Assembly: GCF_009807005.1 (NCBI RefSeq)
Contig: NZ_WUBR01000001.1
Coordinates: 372,001-436,000, forward strand
Reading direction: 5' to 3'
Length of the DNA: 64,000 bases
Source of the DNA: Aurantiacibacter rhizosphaerae
GTDB lineage: Bacteria > Pseudomonadota > Alphaproteobacteria > Sphingomonadales > Sphingomonadaceae
Shown: piece by piece, positions 1-8,264 of the stretch
Position numbering within the stretch: position 1 is the first letter of the stretch
How the letters are laid out: each line of letters begins with the position of its first letter
Program-made: the position numbers and the translations under genes
The notes under the pieces: model-generated
Seen by the model: only the letters and a program-made list of their open reading frames with translations
What the model was told of the DNA's origin: nothing
Databases searched by the model: none

Positions 1-645
1 GCCTTCGGACGGATCGAGCGCGGGCATGACAAGCGCCGCGATCCGGTGTGGACATTGGTGCAGGGCGTGATCGGCGCGCAGACGAAAACGCCCATCTCCA
101 ACGCCTCCACCGATGCGCTGCTGGCGCGGTTCGGATCGTGGGAAGAGGTGGCACGGGCGGATCCTGCGCTGCTGCTGGAGATGCTGGGCAACCAGACCTT
201 CCCATCGGTGGCAGCAGAACGGCTGAAAGCCTGCCTGCTGGCCATCATGGAGGAACGCGGCGCGGTGGACATGCGCCATCTTTCCAACCTGCCCGATGAT
301 GCCGCGATGGAATGGCTGGAGGCTTTGCCGGGCGTTGGGCGAAAGATTGCAGCTGGCGTGATGAACACCAGCATCTTTGCCCGCCGCCAGCTGGTGATCG
401 ACGGGCATCATCGCCGCGTGATGCAGCGTGCCGGCCTGGTGCCGCCGCGCGCGGATACAGCGCGGGCCTATTCCGCGCTGATGCCGCTGCTGCCGGAAGA
501 GTGGACTGCCGCCGATATTGACGAGCATCACCTGCTGGTGAAGCGTTTGGGCCAGGTGCACTGCCGCCCGTCCCGGCCCCATTGCGATGCTTGCCCGATA
601 CTGGGCGATTGCGACACCGGAACCGCCATCGTGCCCACGCGCTGA
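1..645 (+). CDS. Endonuclease III-like HhH-GPD DNA glycosylase (5' end outside window)
   Basis: The reading frame is open to the first base of the window, so the N-terminus is missing. The visible 215 residues carry the helix-hairpin-helix LPGVGRK, whose Lys aligns with the catalytic Lys of endonuclease III. IDGHHRRV supplies the catalytic Asp. The C-terminal Cys pattern C-X6-C-X2-C-X5-C matches the 4Fe-4S cluster loop. The family excises damaged pyrimidines or cleaves abasic sites. It sits 6 bp upstream of a second, more canonical Nth gene, so the two probably share a transcript. Divergence from the neighbour suggests a different substrate rather than a recent duplicate; that is inference. 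Confidence 0.85.
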   Translation, partial: AFGRIERGHDKRRDPVWTLVQGVIGAQTKTPISNASTDALLARFGSWEEVARADPALLLEMLGNQTFPSVAAERLKACLLAIMEERGAVDMRHLSNLPDDAAMEWLEALPGVGRKIAAGVMNTSIFARRQLVIDGHHRRVMQRAGLVPPRADTARAYSALMPLLPEEWTAADIDEHHLLVKRLGQVHCRPSRPHCDACPILGDCDTGTAIVPTR

Positions 646-651
646 TTGCTC

Positions 652-1311
652 ATGCTTAGTTTGCCCGAAGTCGAGGAAGTCTACCTCCGTCTGTCACAGG
701 CCATGCCGGGGCGCACGCCGGGTGCAAAAGGTCCGAAGGGACAGCCCGATGCCTTCCGTTCGTGCATTTCCTGCATGCTGTCCGCCCAATCGCTGGACCG
801 GAATACGGCGGCAGCGACCAAGGCTCTGTTCGCGCTGGCCACCACGCCGGAGGATATGCTGGCGCTTTCTGACGAGGAGATTGCGCGGGCGATCAAGCCG
901 TGCGGGCTTTACAACATGAAGGCGCGCAACATCCGCAAGTTCTGCGAGGCCTTGCTGGGGCAGCATGGCGGGGTGGTGCCCGATACGCGAGAGGGCTTGC
1001 TGGGCCTGCCGGGCATCGGCCGCAAATGCGCCGACATCGTGCTGAGCTTTACCTTCGGCAAGGATGTGATCGCGGTGGATACGCATGTGCACCGCGTGTG
1101 CAATCGCATCGGGCTGACGCAGGCGAAGACGGCAGACAAGACGGCGCAGCAGCTGGAGGCGCGCTCGCCAGACTGGGCTATGCGCGATGGCCACTTCTGG
1201 CTAATCCAGTTCGGCAAACGGATCTGCCGCGCACGTGCTCCGCAATGTGATATCTGCCCGGTGCACGATCTTTGCGAATATTATGCCGCATTGGCCAAGG
1301 AAGACGAATGA
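652..1311 (+). CDS. nth: Endonuclease III (DNA glycosylase/AP lyase)
   Basis: Bifunctional DNA glycosylase/AP lyase of base excision repair, acting on oxidised pyrimidines. About 219 residues, the usual Nth length. Visible features are the HhH motif LPGIGRK with the Schiff-base Lys, VDTHVHRV with the catalytic Asp, and a C-terminal C-X6-C-X2-C-X5-C 4Fe-4S loop. The ATG at 652 is preferred over an in-frame TTG at 646. The stop overlaps the start of the next gene (ATGA), so the three genes at the left edge look like one operon. Confidence 0.93.
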   Translation: MLSLPEVEEVYLRLSQAMPGRTPGAKGPKGQPDAFRSCISCMLSAQSLDRNTAAATKALFALATTPEDMLALSDEEIARAIKPCGLYNMKARNIRKFCEALLGQHGGVVPDTREGLLGLPGIGRKCADIVLSFTFGKDVIAVDTHVHRVCNRIGLTQAKTADKTAQQLEARSPDWAMRDGHFWLIQFGKRICRARAPQCDICPVHDLCEYYAALAKEDE

Positions 1312-2093
1312 GCTGGGACGATTACTTCGCTGAGGATGCCGGAGCGACAGAGGCCGAGGGGCGCGGCAAATCGCGCACTTTGACGGTCGGCTGGACAGTG
1401 AAATGGGATGTGAAGGGAGGCGCGATCTGGGCGCCGCCCAAGGCATTCAGCCGATCCGATGCCAAGGCTGCCAGCGCCAAGTCCATCCAGGCGTGCCCCG
1501 CCGCCATCGATTTTGACCGTCGGCATTTCGTCATTCCGTGCCCGGTGGATCTGGAACTGGCCTTTGCCCGCAATGCGCAGGGGCAGCTGCAACTGGTGGA
1601 TAACAATGGCGAAAAATCCGCCATGCGCCCGCAAGGCCGCGCCAACCTGTTCATCGTGCAGCCCAGCAGCGAATGGCGGCACCCGGATCGCCCCATCATC
1701 CAGTTCACCGCACCTTACGTGTTCGTGGCGGATGAGCCGTGCTGGGTGGTGCAGACAGCGCCGCATCTGCACTGGTTCCCGCAGCCGCGCCCCGGCGTGC
1801 AGATGGGCGGGCGTTATCCCGTGCATATCTGGCCGCGCCCGCTGGCCTGGGCGTTCGAATGGTATGACATTTCCAAACCGCTGAAGCTGACCCGCGGGGA
1901 ACCGTGGTTCTACGTGCATTTCGAAACCGAGAATCCCGGCGCGCGCGTGCGGCTGGTGGAACAGGAAATGACGGAAGATCTGGACAGCTATCTCAATTCG
2001 ATCATCGACGTGTCCAATTACGTCAACCGCACCTACGGCCTGTTTGCCGATGCGCAGAAATCGCGCCCGGCAAAGCTGGTGAAGCCAAAGTAG
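1308..2093 (+). CDS. Conserved hypothetical protein, about 261 aa
   Basis: Soluble protein with no signal peptide or membrane segment and no motif I recognise. It begins MSWDDYFAED and is rich in Trp and Pro in the central part (HLHWFPQPRP, VHIWPRPLAWAFEW). The start ATG overlaps the nth stop, implying translational coupling to the DNA repair pair. The stop codon directly abuts the stop of the convergent DUF924 gene. Function is unknown; linkage to nth could be incidental. Confidence 0.8.
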   Translation: MSWDDYFAEDAGATEAEGRGKSRTLTVGWTVKWDVKGGAIWAPPKAFSRSDAKAASAKSIQACPAAIDFDRRHFVIPCPVDLELAFARNAQGQLQLVDNNGEKSAMRPQGRANLFIVQPSSEWRHPDRPIIQFTAPYVFVADEPCWVVQTAPHLHWFPQPRPGVQMGGRYPVHIWPRPLAWAFEWYDISKPLKLTRGEPWFYVHFETENPGARVRLVEQEMTEDLDSYLNSIIDVSNYVNRTYGLFADAQKSRPAKLVKPK

Positions 2094-2648
2094 CTACCAG
2101 GCAAAGCCCGCCTCAACAGCGCGCTTTTCTGCCGCGGACGATGTGCGGCCCAGCACCTTGTTACGGTGCGGATAACGGCCAAACCGCGCAATCATGCGCG
2201 CATGGCTGCGGGCAAATGGCAGGTTGGCGCCGCCGTTGATCCATGTGAAAAGGCGCAGGCTGATACGGTGGTCCGCCATATCCTCACTATGCATCAGCGG
2301 CATGACGAGGAACTGGCGCTGCTCCCTTCGCAGCATTGCCAGATATCCACGATGCAGCGCGCCGTGGGTGATGGCGCGCGCCAGCGGATCTGTGGCGAAT
2401 GCGCGCGGATCGTCGCGGAAACTGTTGCGCGGCACCTGATCGAACAACAGCACTGCGGCCAGCGCCAATTGCGGATCGGACAGGAAGCTGCCGGGCGGAC
2501 AAAGATAAAGCGCCTCCAGCCAGGGCCGGAAGCGCTTTTCAATTTTTGCATCGATTTCTTCAGAACCGTTCCACCAATCACGGGGGCTCAGTTCGTGAAA
2601 CCAGAAGTGCAGCAGGTCGGCGGCCCAGGGCCTATAAGCCAGCGCCAC
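2094..2648 (-). CDS. DUF924 family protein
   Basis: 184-residue protein matching the DUF924 family (all-helical, TPR-like fold, function unknown). Family hallmarks visible are the N-terminal LLHFWFHELSPRDWW, the central LAAVLLFDQVPRNSFR and the C-terminal RFGRYPHRNKVLGR. The start is GTG. It lies 8 bp downstream of the exported protein gene on the same strand, so the two are probably cotranscribed. Confidence 0.88.
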   Translation of the reverse strand: MALAYRPWAADLLHFWFHELSPRDWWNGSEEIDAKIEKRFRPWLEALYLCPPGSFLSDPQLALAAVLLFDQVPRNSFRDDPRAFATDPLARAITHGALHRGYLAMLRREQRQFLVMPLMHSEDMADHRISLRLFTWINGGANLPFARSHARMIARFGRYPHRNKVLGRTSSAAEKRAVEAGFAW

Positions 2649-2656
2649 CGTACCGA

Positions 2657-3064
2657 TCAGCCTTCGGCGTCTTCGTCCAGCGTGTACGGAACGAAATCGT
2701 CGAGGAACAACACGCCGCTGAACATGCCGGACGACCTGTCGATCGTGCGGGTCACGTCATTGGTGCACAGGCGCGAGCTGTAGCGCTGGATCACCGGCAC
2801 ATCCCAGCGATCGAGATTGCGCGGGTTAGTTGTGCGGGCCACCCAGATCGTGTCACCACGTTCGTAGACCAGGCCAACATACTCTTCCACGCGCAGATCG
2901 TTCGAGCTGAACGTGCTGATGCAGTTCGTTGGTTCTCCGGCCGTGCGGCCTTCAACCAGTTCTGCAAATGCGGTTTCAGCGCGCGTTTCGCGATCCTGTG
3001 CCAGTGCGGGAGTGGCCAGTGCCACTGCGGCGACTGCGGCAGAGATACCAAGGGTCTTCATCAT
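2657..3064 (-). CDS. Hypothetical exported protein
   Basis: About 135 residues with a clear Sec signal peptide: MMKTLG, a hydrophobic Ala-rich core, then cleavage expected after ALA in ATPALAQD. The mature part contains two Cys (ISTF and LCTND regions) that could form a disulfide. No family recognised. The start is fixed by an AAGGAG Shine-Dalgarno about 8 bases upstream of the tandem ATG ATG. It is the first gene of a likely two-gene operon with the DUF924 gene. Confidence 0.8.
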   Translation of the reverse strand: MMKTLGISAAVAAVALATPALAQDRETRAETAFAELVEGRTAGEPTNCISTFSSNDLRVEEYVGLVYERGDTIWVARTTNPRNLDRWDVPVIQRYSSRLCTNDVTRTIDRSSGMFSGVLFLDDFVPYTLDEDAEG

Positions 3065-3148
3065 CAAGCGTCTCCTTATAGGCGACGTTTTACACCTGCC
3101 ACGATGAACCGACAATGACCGCGCTTTGTTCCGGCGCTGGTTGCTGCC

Positions 3149-3406
3149 TCAGGCGCCCGCACCATCGGGCTTTGCCACATCGGGCACATCGCCTGTATCC
3201 GCCACGCCGCCTGCCAGGATGAAGCGCCGGTCGCAATAGCCGCAATCGACATAGCCCTTCTCGTCGATCTGCATGTAGACGCGCGGATGACCCAGGCTGG
3301 CGGGCAGATAGTTCTCGCCGCCGCGAATGTCACCGGCGCCATCGCACCAGACGCGGGCGGTATCGACCAGGGTGGTCTCGGGAGTGGTTTGTGGTGTGTG
3401 ATCCAT
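3149..3406 (-). CDS. zf-CHCC zinc-finger protein (NDUFS6-like)
   Basis: 85-residue protein of the CHCC zinc-finger family, related to the small mitochondrial complex I subunit NDUFS6. Zinc ligands are visible as C-D-G-A-G-D early on, the His in LGHPRVYM and the CGYC pair in YVDCGYCDRRF. Small proteins of this type are widespread in alphaproteobacteria and are associated with respiratory complex I. It is divergent from the downstream ABC ATPase gene, with about 58 bp between the start codons. Confidence 0.88.
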   Translation of the reverse strand: MDHTPQTTPETTLVDTARVWCDGAGDIRGGENYLPASLGHPRVYMQIDEKGYVDCGYCDRRFILAGGVADTGDVPDVAKPDGAGA

Positions 3407-3464
3407 GATGCATGCGCTCCTATCGCTTTACGAGAGGATCGAAAAGCCCCTAAGGGCTGCTGCC

Positions 3465-4418
3465 ATGGCCGAAGCAGCAATCGAAATCCGCGACCTCGTT
3501 AAGGAATATGCCGGGTCTGGCGACGCGCCGCCCAAAAAGGCGCTGAAGGGCGTAAGCTTCGACGTGCCCGAAGGCAGCGTTTTCGGCCTGCTTGGCCCCA
3601 ATGGCGCGGGCAAATCCACGCTGATCAACATCATGGCCGGGCTGGTGAACAAGACTGGCGGCCAGGTGAAGATCTGGGGCCATGATATCGATACGGATCA
3701 TCGCAACGCAAAGCTGAATATCGGCATCGTCCCGCAGGAAATCGTGTTCGACCCGTTCTTCACCCCGTTCGAGGTGCTGGAAAACCAGGGCGGTTTCTAC
3801 GGCATTGCAAAGGCGCTGCGCCGGTCCGAAGAATTGCTGAAAGCGGTGCGGCTGGAAGACAAGCGCAACGCCTATGCCCGCACATTGTCCGGCGGCATGA
3901 AGCGGCGGCTGCTGATCGCCAAGGCGATGGTGCATTCCCCGCCCATCCTGGTGCTGGATGAACCCACGGCTGGCGTGGACGTGGAACTGCGCAAGCAATT
4001 GTGGGAACTGGTGAACGAACTTAACGCCGAGGGGGTGACCGTGGTGCTGACCACGCATTACCTGGAAGAGGCGGAAGAGCTGTGCGAGCAGATCGCCATC
4101 ATCAACCACGGTGAACTGATCGCCAACAAGCCCACGCGCGAACTCGTCGGTATGATGGGGGAGAAGATCGTGGCCGTCACGGTGGATGCCGATATCGGCG
4201 CCTTGCCCACGGACCCCCGCTTCCACAAATGCGAGAAAGTGGGCGAACGGCTGATCGAGATCACCTTCGACAAGAGCGAAATGACCGCAGGACAGGTGCT
4301 GGCCACGGTTCAGCAACAGGGCTTCGTGATAGAGGACATCTCCACCCGCGAGGCGGATCTGGAAGATGTGTTCGTGCAACTGACGGTCGCCAATGACGAG
4401 GCGAAAGCCAAGGCGTAA
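3465..4418 (+). CDS. ABC transporter ATP-binding protein (DrrA/YadG-type)
   Basis: 317-residue nucleotide-binding subunit. Walker A GPNGAGKST, signature LSGGMKRRL, Walker B ILVLDEPTAG and the switch His in TTHYLEEAE are all intact, and a C-terminal extension of about 90 residues follows, as in drug or polysaccharide exporters of the DrrA/YadG type. The ATG at 3465 gives a normal N-terminus (MAEAAIEIRD); an upstream in-frame ATG would add an atypical leader. No membrane subunit lies next to it, so its permease is encoded elsewhere or the gene is an orphan here. Confidence 0.92.
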   Translation: MAEAAIEIRDLVKEYAGSGDAPPKKALKGVSFDVPEGSVFGLLGPNGAGKSTLINIMAGLVNKTGGQVKIWGHDIDTDHRNAKLNIGIVPQEIVFDPFFTPFEVLENQGGFYGIAKALRRSEELLKAVRLEDKRNAYARTLSGGMKRRLLIAKAMVHSPPILVLDEPTAGVDVELRKQLWELVNELNAEGVTVVLTTHYLEEAEELCEQIAIINHGELIANKPTRELVGMMGEKIVAVTVDADIGALPTDPRFHKCEKVGERLIEITFDKSEMTAGQVLATVQQQGFVIEDISTREADLEDVFVQLTVANDEAKAKA

Positions 4419-4476
4419 CGCGCTGAGCCATTGGTTCGTATACGTTTTTTTCAGATGACGATGGCAAATCGCCGTG

Positions 4477-5490
4477 ATGCAGTCGCGCGGCGAACTCTAC
4501 CTCTCGATCCACTATCTCCGCGCGATCGCCGCGCTGATGGTGGTTGCGCGGCACTGCATCGTTTATGCGCATGTGCCGATATCGGATCGCACGCAGTTCG
4601 TCTGGCTGGGCTACGGCGTGGCGCTTTTCTTCGTCATTTCCGGCTTCGTGATGGTGGCTTCCACGCAAGGCCGGGACATGACGCCACGCGAATTCCTGGT
4701 CAAACGCGCGGTCCGGATTGCGCCGCTATATTGCGTCATCACCCTGGCATGGGCAGCGATGATCGCGAACTGGGATATCGCGCGACTGCTGCACTCCTTC
4801 GCCTTCGTCTTCTATCGCGATCCGGTGACGGGCGCGATCAGCGATCCGGTTCTGGAACCGGGTTGGACATTGAATTTCGAGATGTTCTTCTACGCGGTCT
4901 TCGCCGCTTCCCTGATGATCCCGTCCCGCGCCCGCCTGTGGTGCGTGGGGGCGTTTTTCGCGCTGATTCTGGCGCTTGCCCCGCTTGAGATCTATCCGCC
5001 CCAGCTTCAGCGGCTGGCTCATCCATTCCTGGTGCTGTTCGTTGGCGGCATGGCCATTGCGCGCCTTGGCTTGCGGCTGCCGGCGGTGTTCCTGCCGGTT
5101 GGTCTCGGCATGCTCGCCTTTGCAGGGGAGCTGGCCAGCAATATCTGGATCGCGCAATTCTTGCCGGTGATGATGATCGTGATGGCCGCCCGCTCTTTCG
5201 ATGGCAGGCTGCCCGAATGGCGCATGCCCATGCTGTTGGGCGATGCGTCCTACGCCATCTACCTGTCGCACATCATGGTGATGCAGGTGGGCGTGATGCT
5301 GGTATTGCCCGCGCTGCCGGGATTGCTGGGATTCGCATGGCTCATGCTGGTGTCGACCTTGGTTGGTATCGCGATTCACCTCTGGGTGGAACAGCCGCTC
5401 ACCCACGGTATCAGGCGCCTTGCGCGGCGCCGCGATGCGAAGGTGGCCGATGGCTCTTTGCAGAGCGGCAGACACTCGACGGCGTCGTGA
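4477..5490 (+). CDS. Acyltransferase 3 (OafA/NdvC-type) membrane protein
   Basis: Integral membrane acyltransferase of about 337 residues with roughly ten hydrophobic segments. The family signature is at the N-terminus: SIHYLRAIAALMVVARH with the conserved His, followed by GVALFFVISGFVM, and later RAVRIAPLY. Such enzymes O-acetylate sugars of surface polysaccharides or lipids in the inner membrane. A GTG sits just before the ATG used here. No polysaccharide genes are adjacent; the capsule locus lies 20 kb away and no link can be shown. Confidence 0.9.
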   Translation: MQSRGELYLSIHYLRAIAALMVVARHCIVYAHVPISDRTQFVWLGYGVALFFVISGFVMVASTQGRDMTPREFLVKRAVRIAPLYCVITLAWAAMIANWDIARLLHSFAFVFYRDPVTGAISDPVLEPGWTLNFEMFFYAVFAASLMIPSRARLWCVGAFFALILALAPLEIYPPQLQRLAHPFLVLFVGGMAIARLGLRLPAVFLPVGLGMLAFAGELASNIWIAQFLPVMMIVMAARSFDGRLPEWRMPMLLGDASYAIYLSHIMVMQVGVMLVLPALPGLLGFAWLMLVSTLVGIAIHLWVEQPLTHGIRRLARRRDAKVADGSLQSGRHSTAS

Positions 5491-5500
5491 TCCGGCCTGG

Positions 5501-5656
5501 CTACTGCGCTGAATCTGCACGCCATTTGTGTTTGCCCACCCGCCTGATCGGTGCGTGGCAATGGGCGCAGCGGCTGACGAAGGTCTCGCCGTCCCAATCG
5601 GCGCGCCTTCCCGGCGGTTCATGGCGATTGAAAAAACACAAGACTTGCGACAGCAT
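5501..5656 (-). CDS. Small conserved protein with a CxxC motif, 51 aa
   Basis: Short protein beginning MLSQVLCFFNRH and containing DWDGETFVSRCAHC followed by PIRR and a basic KHKWR end. The WDG...C-X2-C...PIRR arrangement resembles small sphingomonad proteins with a single zinc-ribbon-like knuckle; I recognise the pattern but no function. It is convergent with the acyltransferase gene, 10 bp away. An in-frame upstream ATG would give 64 residues; the shorter form begins at the likely conserved part. Confidence 0.65.
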   Translation of the reverse strand: MLSQVLCFFNRHEPPGRRADWDGETFVSRCAHCHAPIRRVGKHKWRADSAQ

Positions 5657-5723
5657 GCGAAACCCCCCGTTTCGATGACAGTTCAACTCAAACATCCGTC
5701 CCTTATCGTGTTGCGGTGCAGCA

Positions 5724-5774
5724 TACGCTAGCGAAGCGGATCATGCAATCAGGCTTGATAAGTCCGCTAGCGTA
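5724..5774. promoter_or_regulatory. Inverted repeat upstream of nadB, possible operator
   Basis: A perfect 10-base inverted repeat: TACGCTAGCG at 5724-5733 and CGCTAGCGTA at 5765-5774. Each arm contains the 8-base palindrome CGCTAGCG. It ends 56 bp before the nadB start. The 31-base gap and absence of a T-run argue against a terminator, so two binding sites for a dimeric repressor are more likely. The regulator is not identified. Confidence 0.4.
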
Positions 5775-5830
5775 CGATTGGCGAGTTACAGTCTTGCGAC
5801 GGCGCGGGACAGCGGGCAAGGGGTGGCGTG

Positions 5831-7423
5831 ATGAACGAAAATTCGACCCAATTCGATGTGCTTGTCATCGGTTCCGGCGCTGCCGGACTGACGGCGGCGC
5901 TGACGCTGGCAACCCAGCGCAAGGTGCTGGTGCTGGCCAAGGGCAAGCTGACCAGCGGCTCCACCGCGTGGGCGCAGGGCGGAATCGCCGCCGTGCTGGA
6001 TGCAGGTGACACGTTTGAAGACCACATCCGCGATACGATGGTGGCGGGCGCCGGCCTGAACGATCGCGAGGCCGTGGAGTTCGTGATCGAGCGCGCCCCT
6101 GCCGCGATAGACCGCCTGTGTGAACTGGGTGTGCCGTTCAACCGTGAAAGCGGTGATCTTCACCTTACCCGCGAAGGCGGGCATTCGCATCGCCGCATCG
6201 TCCACGTGGACGATGCCACGGGGTGGGCGGTGCAGGCAGCCTTGCTGAAAGCGGCGGAGGAAAATCCCAACATCACCCTGCTGCCCGATCGAAGCTGTAT
6301 CGACCTTATCACCGGGCGGCACGAGGCGAAATATTCAGGCAGCGGCCGGGTATGGGGCGCCTATGCGCTGGATACGGCCACCGGCAAGGTGGAGGCCTAT
6401 ACGGCGCGCGCCACGATCATGGCGGCAGGCGGTGCGGGCCGGGTTTACCAGTTCTCCACCGCGCCGCGCGGTGCCACGGGCGATGGCATCGCCATGGCGT
6501 GGCGTGCGGGCGCGCGCGTTTCCAACATGGAGATGATGCAGTTTCATCCCACGTGCCTGTATAATCTGGAGGTCAAGAACTTCCTGATTACAGAGGCCGT
6601 GCGCGGAGAGGGCGGGCGCCTGTTCCATCCCGAAACCGGCCACCGCTTCATGGAAGATTACGATGCGGAGCGCATGGAGCTGGCCCCGCGTGACGTGGTG
6701 GCCCGCGCCATCGACGATCAGATCAAGCGCTTTGGCCTTGATTACGTGCATCTGGATATCAGCCACGAACCGCCGGAATTCGTGAAAGAGCATTTCCCCA
6801 CCATCCATGAAAAGCTGCTGGGGCTGGGCATCGACATGACGACAGGCCCCATCCCGGTGGTGCCCGCGCAGCATTATACCTGTGGCGGCGTGATGATAGA
6901 TCTTCATGGCCGCACCGATCTGCCCGGCCTCTATGCGGCTGGCGAATGCACCGAAAGCGGGCTTCACGGTGCCAACCGCCTGGCCTCCAATTCCTTGCTG
7001 GAATGCTTTGTTTTCGGCGAGGCCGCTGCGCGCGACATCCTGGCGCATTGGGACGGGTTCGAAGCGCCGCCCGCCATCCGCGAATGGGATGAAAGCCGCG
7101 TCACCGATTCTGACGAGGAAGTGGTGATCAAGCAGAACTGGACCGAGATCCGCCGGATGATGTGGAACTATGTCGGCATTGTGCGCACCACCAAGCGGCT
7201 TGAGCGAGCCAAGAACCGGATTGACCTGCTGGCCAGCGAGATCGAGGATTATTACGGCAATTTCCGCGTCACCACGGACCTTATCGAGCTGCGCAACCTG
7301 CATCAGTGCGCAGATCTGATCGTGCAGAGCGGGCTGCGCCGGCACGAAAGCCGCGGACTGCACTATACGCTGGATTACCCACAGACCGATGACGAGGTGA
7401 AGGACACGGTGCTGGTGCCTTAA
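5831..7423 (+). CDS. nadB: L-aspartate oxidase
   Basis: FAD flavoprotein that oxidises L-aspartate to iminoaspartate, the first step of de novo NAD synthesis. 530 residues, typical for NadB. Visible are the Rossmann FAD motif VIGSGAAGLTAAL, the SGSTAWAQGGIAA segment, REGGHSHRRIVH around the substrate site, and the C-terminal FAD region YAAGECTESGLHGANRLASNSLLE shared with the fumarate reductase/succinate dehydrogenase superfamily. The ATG is preferred over the GTG immediately before it. nadA and nadC are not in the window, so nadB is detached from the pathway operon. Confidence 0.95.
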   Translation: MNENSTQFDVLVIGSGAAGLTAALTLATQRKVLVLAKGKLTSGSTAWAQGGIAAVLDAGDTFEDHIRDTMVAGAGLNDREAVEFVIERAPAAIDRLCELGVPFNRESGDLHLTREGGHSHRRIVHVDDATGWAVQAALLKAAEENPNITLLPDRSCIDLITGRHEAKYSGSGRVWGAYALDTATGKVEAYTARATIMAAGGAGRVYQFSTAPRGATGDGIAMAWRAGARVSNMEMMQFHPTCLYNLEVKNFLITEAVRGEGGRLFHPETGHRFMEDYDAERMELAPRDVVARAIDDQIKRFGLDYVHLDISHEPPEFVKEHFPTIHEKLLGLGIDMTTGPIPVVPAQHYTCGGVMIDLHGRTDLPGLYAAGECTESGLHGANRLASNSLLECFVFGEAAARDILAHWDGFEAPPAIREWDESRVTDSDEEVVIKQNWTEIRRMMWNYVGIVRTTKRLERAKNRIDLLASEIEDYYGNFRVTTDLIELRNLHQCADLIVQSGLRRHESRGLHYTLDYPQTDDEVKDTVLVP

Positions 7424-7466
7424 GACCCTGGGCCCGGGGCCTGACTCCGAACCTGTGCCTGGCTGA

Positions 7467-7685
7467 TCAATCCATCATCAGCAGCAGGGCAAAGGCCAGC
7501 CCGGTGGCGGCCAGGAACAGTCGCCAGCTCCAGTAAACGGTCGCGTCGATGCCGATTTCAGGCATCACCACGTTGAAATGGAACACCTCCAGCACGCCGC
7601 CCGTCGATCCGCCCGATCCGATGAACAGCGCCACCAGCAAGGTCAGAAAGATGCCGAATGGTATCGCCTTGAACATTGCGATCAT
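7467..7685 (-). CDS. Small two-helix membrane protein, 72 aa
   Basis: Short protein starting MIAMFKAIPFG with two hydrophobic stretches, IFLTLLVALFIGSGGS near the N-terminus and WSWRLFLAATGLAFALLL at the C-terminus, joined by a short polar loop. The start ATG at 7685 has GGGAG about 8 bases upstream. It is convergent with nadB. No family recognised; the topology suggests an inner-membrane protein. Confidence 0.7.
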   Translation of the reverse strand: MIAMFKAIPFGIFLTLLVALFIGSGGSTGGVLEVFHFNVVMPEIGIDATVYWSWRLFLAATGLAFALLLMMD

Positions 7686-7799
7686 GAATGAACTCCCGTT
7701 CTTGCAGACCCTGGTGGTGCCGCGTTGCAGCATGAGCGCTATCGCCGCTATTGCCCGGCAAGGTCAAGTGAGCCATGCCGACGCATTATTTCACATCGT

Positions 7800-8187
7800 G
7801 ATTCGATTGAGTCGCCGTGCCGCAGTCCGACAGCTTTTTTTCCGCAGATTGATTTTGCCTCTTGCACTCATCGCGAGTCGAGGATCGACCACGCGTCGCG
7901 CCGTATTGTTGGCACCACACACCCTGCGATTGGGTTGCGGGCGGCGGTAAATCGGTCTTAACACTCTTGCGTGTGGGCACGGCGTGATTCACAAGGGGTT
8001 GTGGTCGCCTTGCCATTGGGACCTACTAGACCTAGATTTACGGAGGTGCGCGACACGTTTCGCGACACGGACTCCGATTCGGTTTTGTGGGCGCGAATGG
8101 CCAGCTTCCAGAAGGTGCGGCGGGGGATAAGTAATCACCCGCCCATGCATGTGTTCGACTGTGCTGGCAGCTTGCCGGCTTCGAATC
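7800..8187. promoter_or_regulatory. nrdA upstream region with seven GANTC (CcrM) sites
   Basis: The 579-bp gap before nrdA (7686-8264) holds no convincing gene. It contains seven GANTC sites at 7800, 7809, 7875, 7986, 8070, 8076 and 8183, against about 1.5 expected by chance in that span. CcrM methylates GANTC in alphaproteobacteria, and GcrA activates many promoters bearing such sites. Cell-cycle control of nrdA by methylation is therefore plausible. The exact promoter was not located. Confidence 0.5.
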
Positions 8188-8264
8188 GGCTCATGCGGGA
8201 CGAACAGGGGGTCAGGGGCATCGCGACGGTGCCGATTGGCCTGGCAAACGGGGATTAGGGTCAG

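Noticed and set aside
3110-3131. GGAAC-N16-CGGT before the exported protein as an EcfG promoter
   Set aside because: The -10 differs from CGTT and the downstream gene gives no stress link; too weak to list.
8026-8035. CTAGACCTAG before nrdA as an NrdR box
   Set aside because: It matches only part of the NrdR consensus and no second box was found; the site before nrdB (around 12434) has the wrong spacing.
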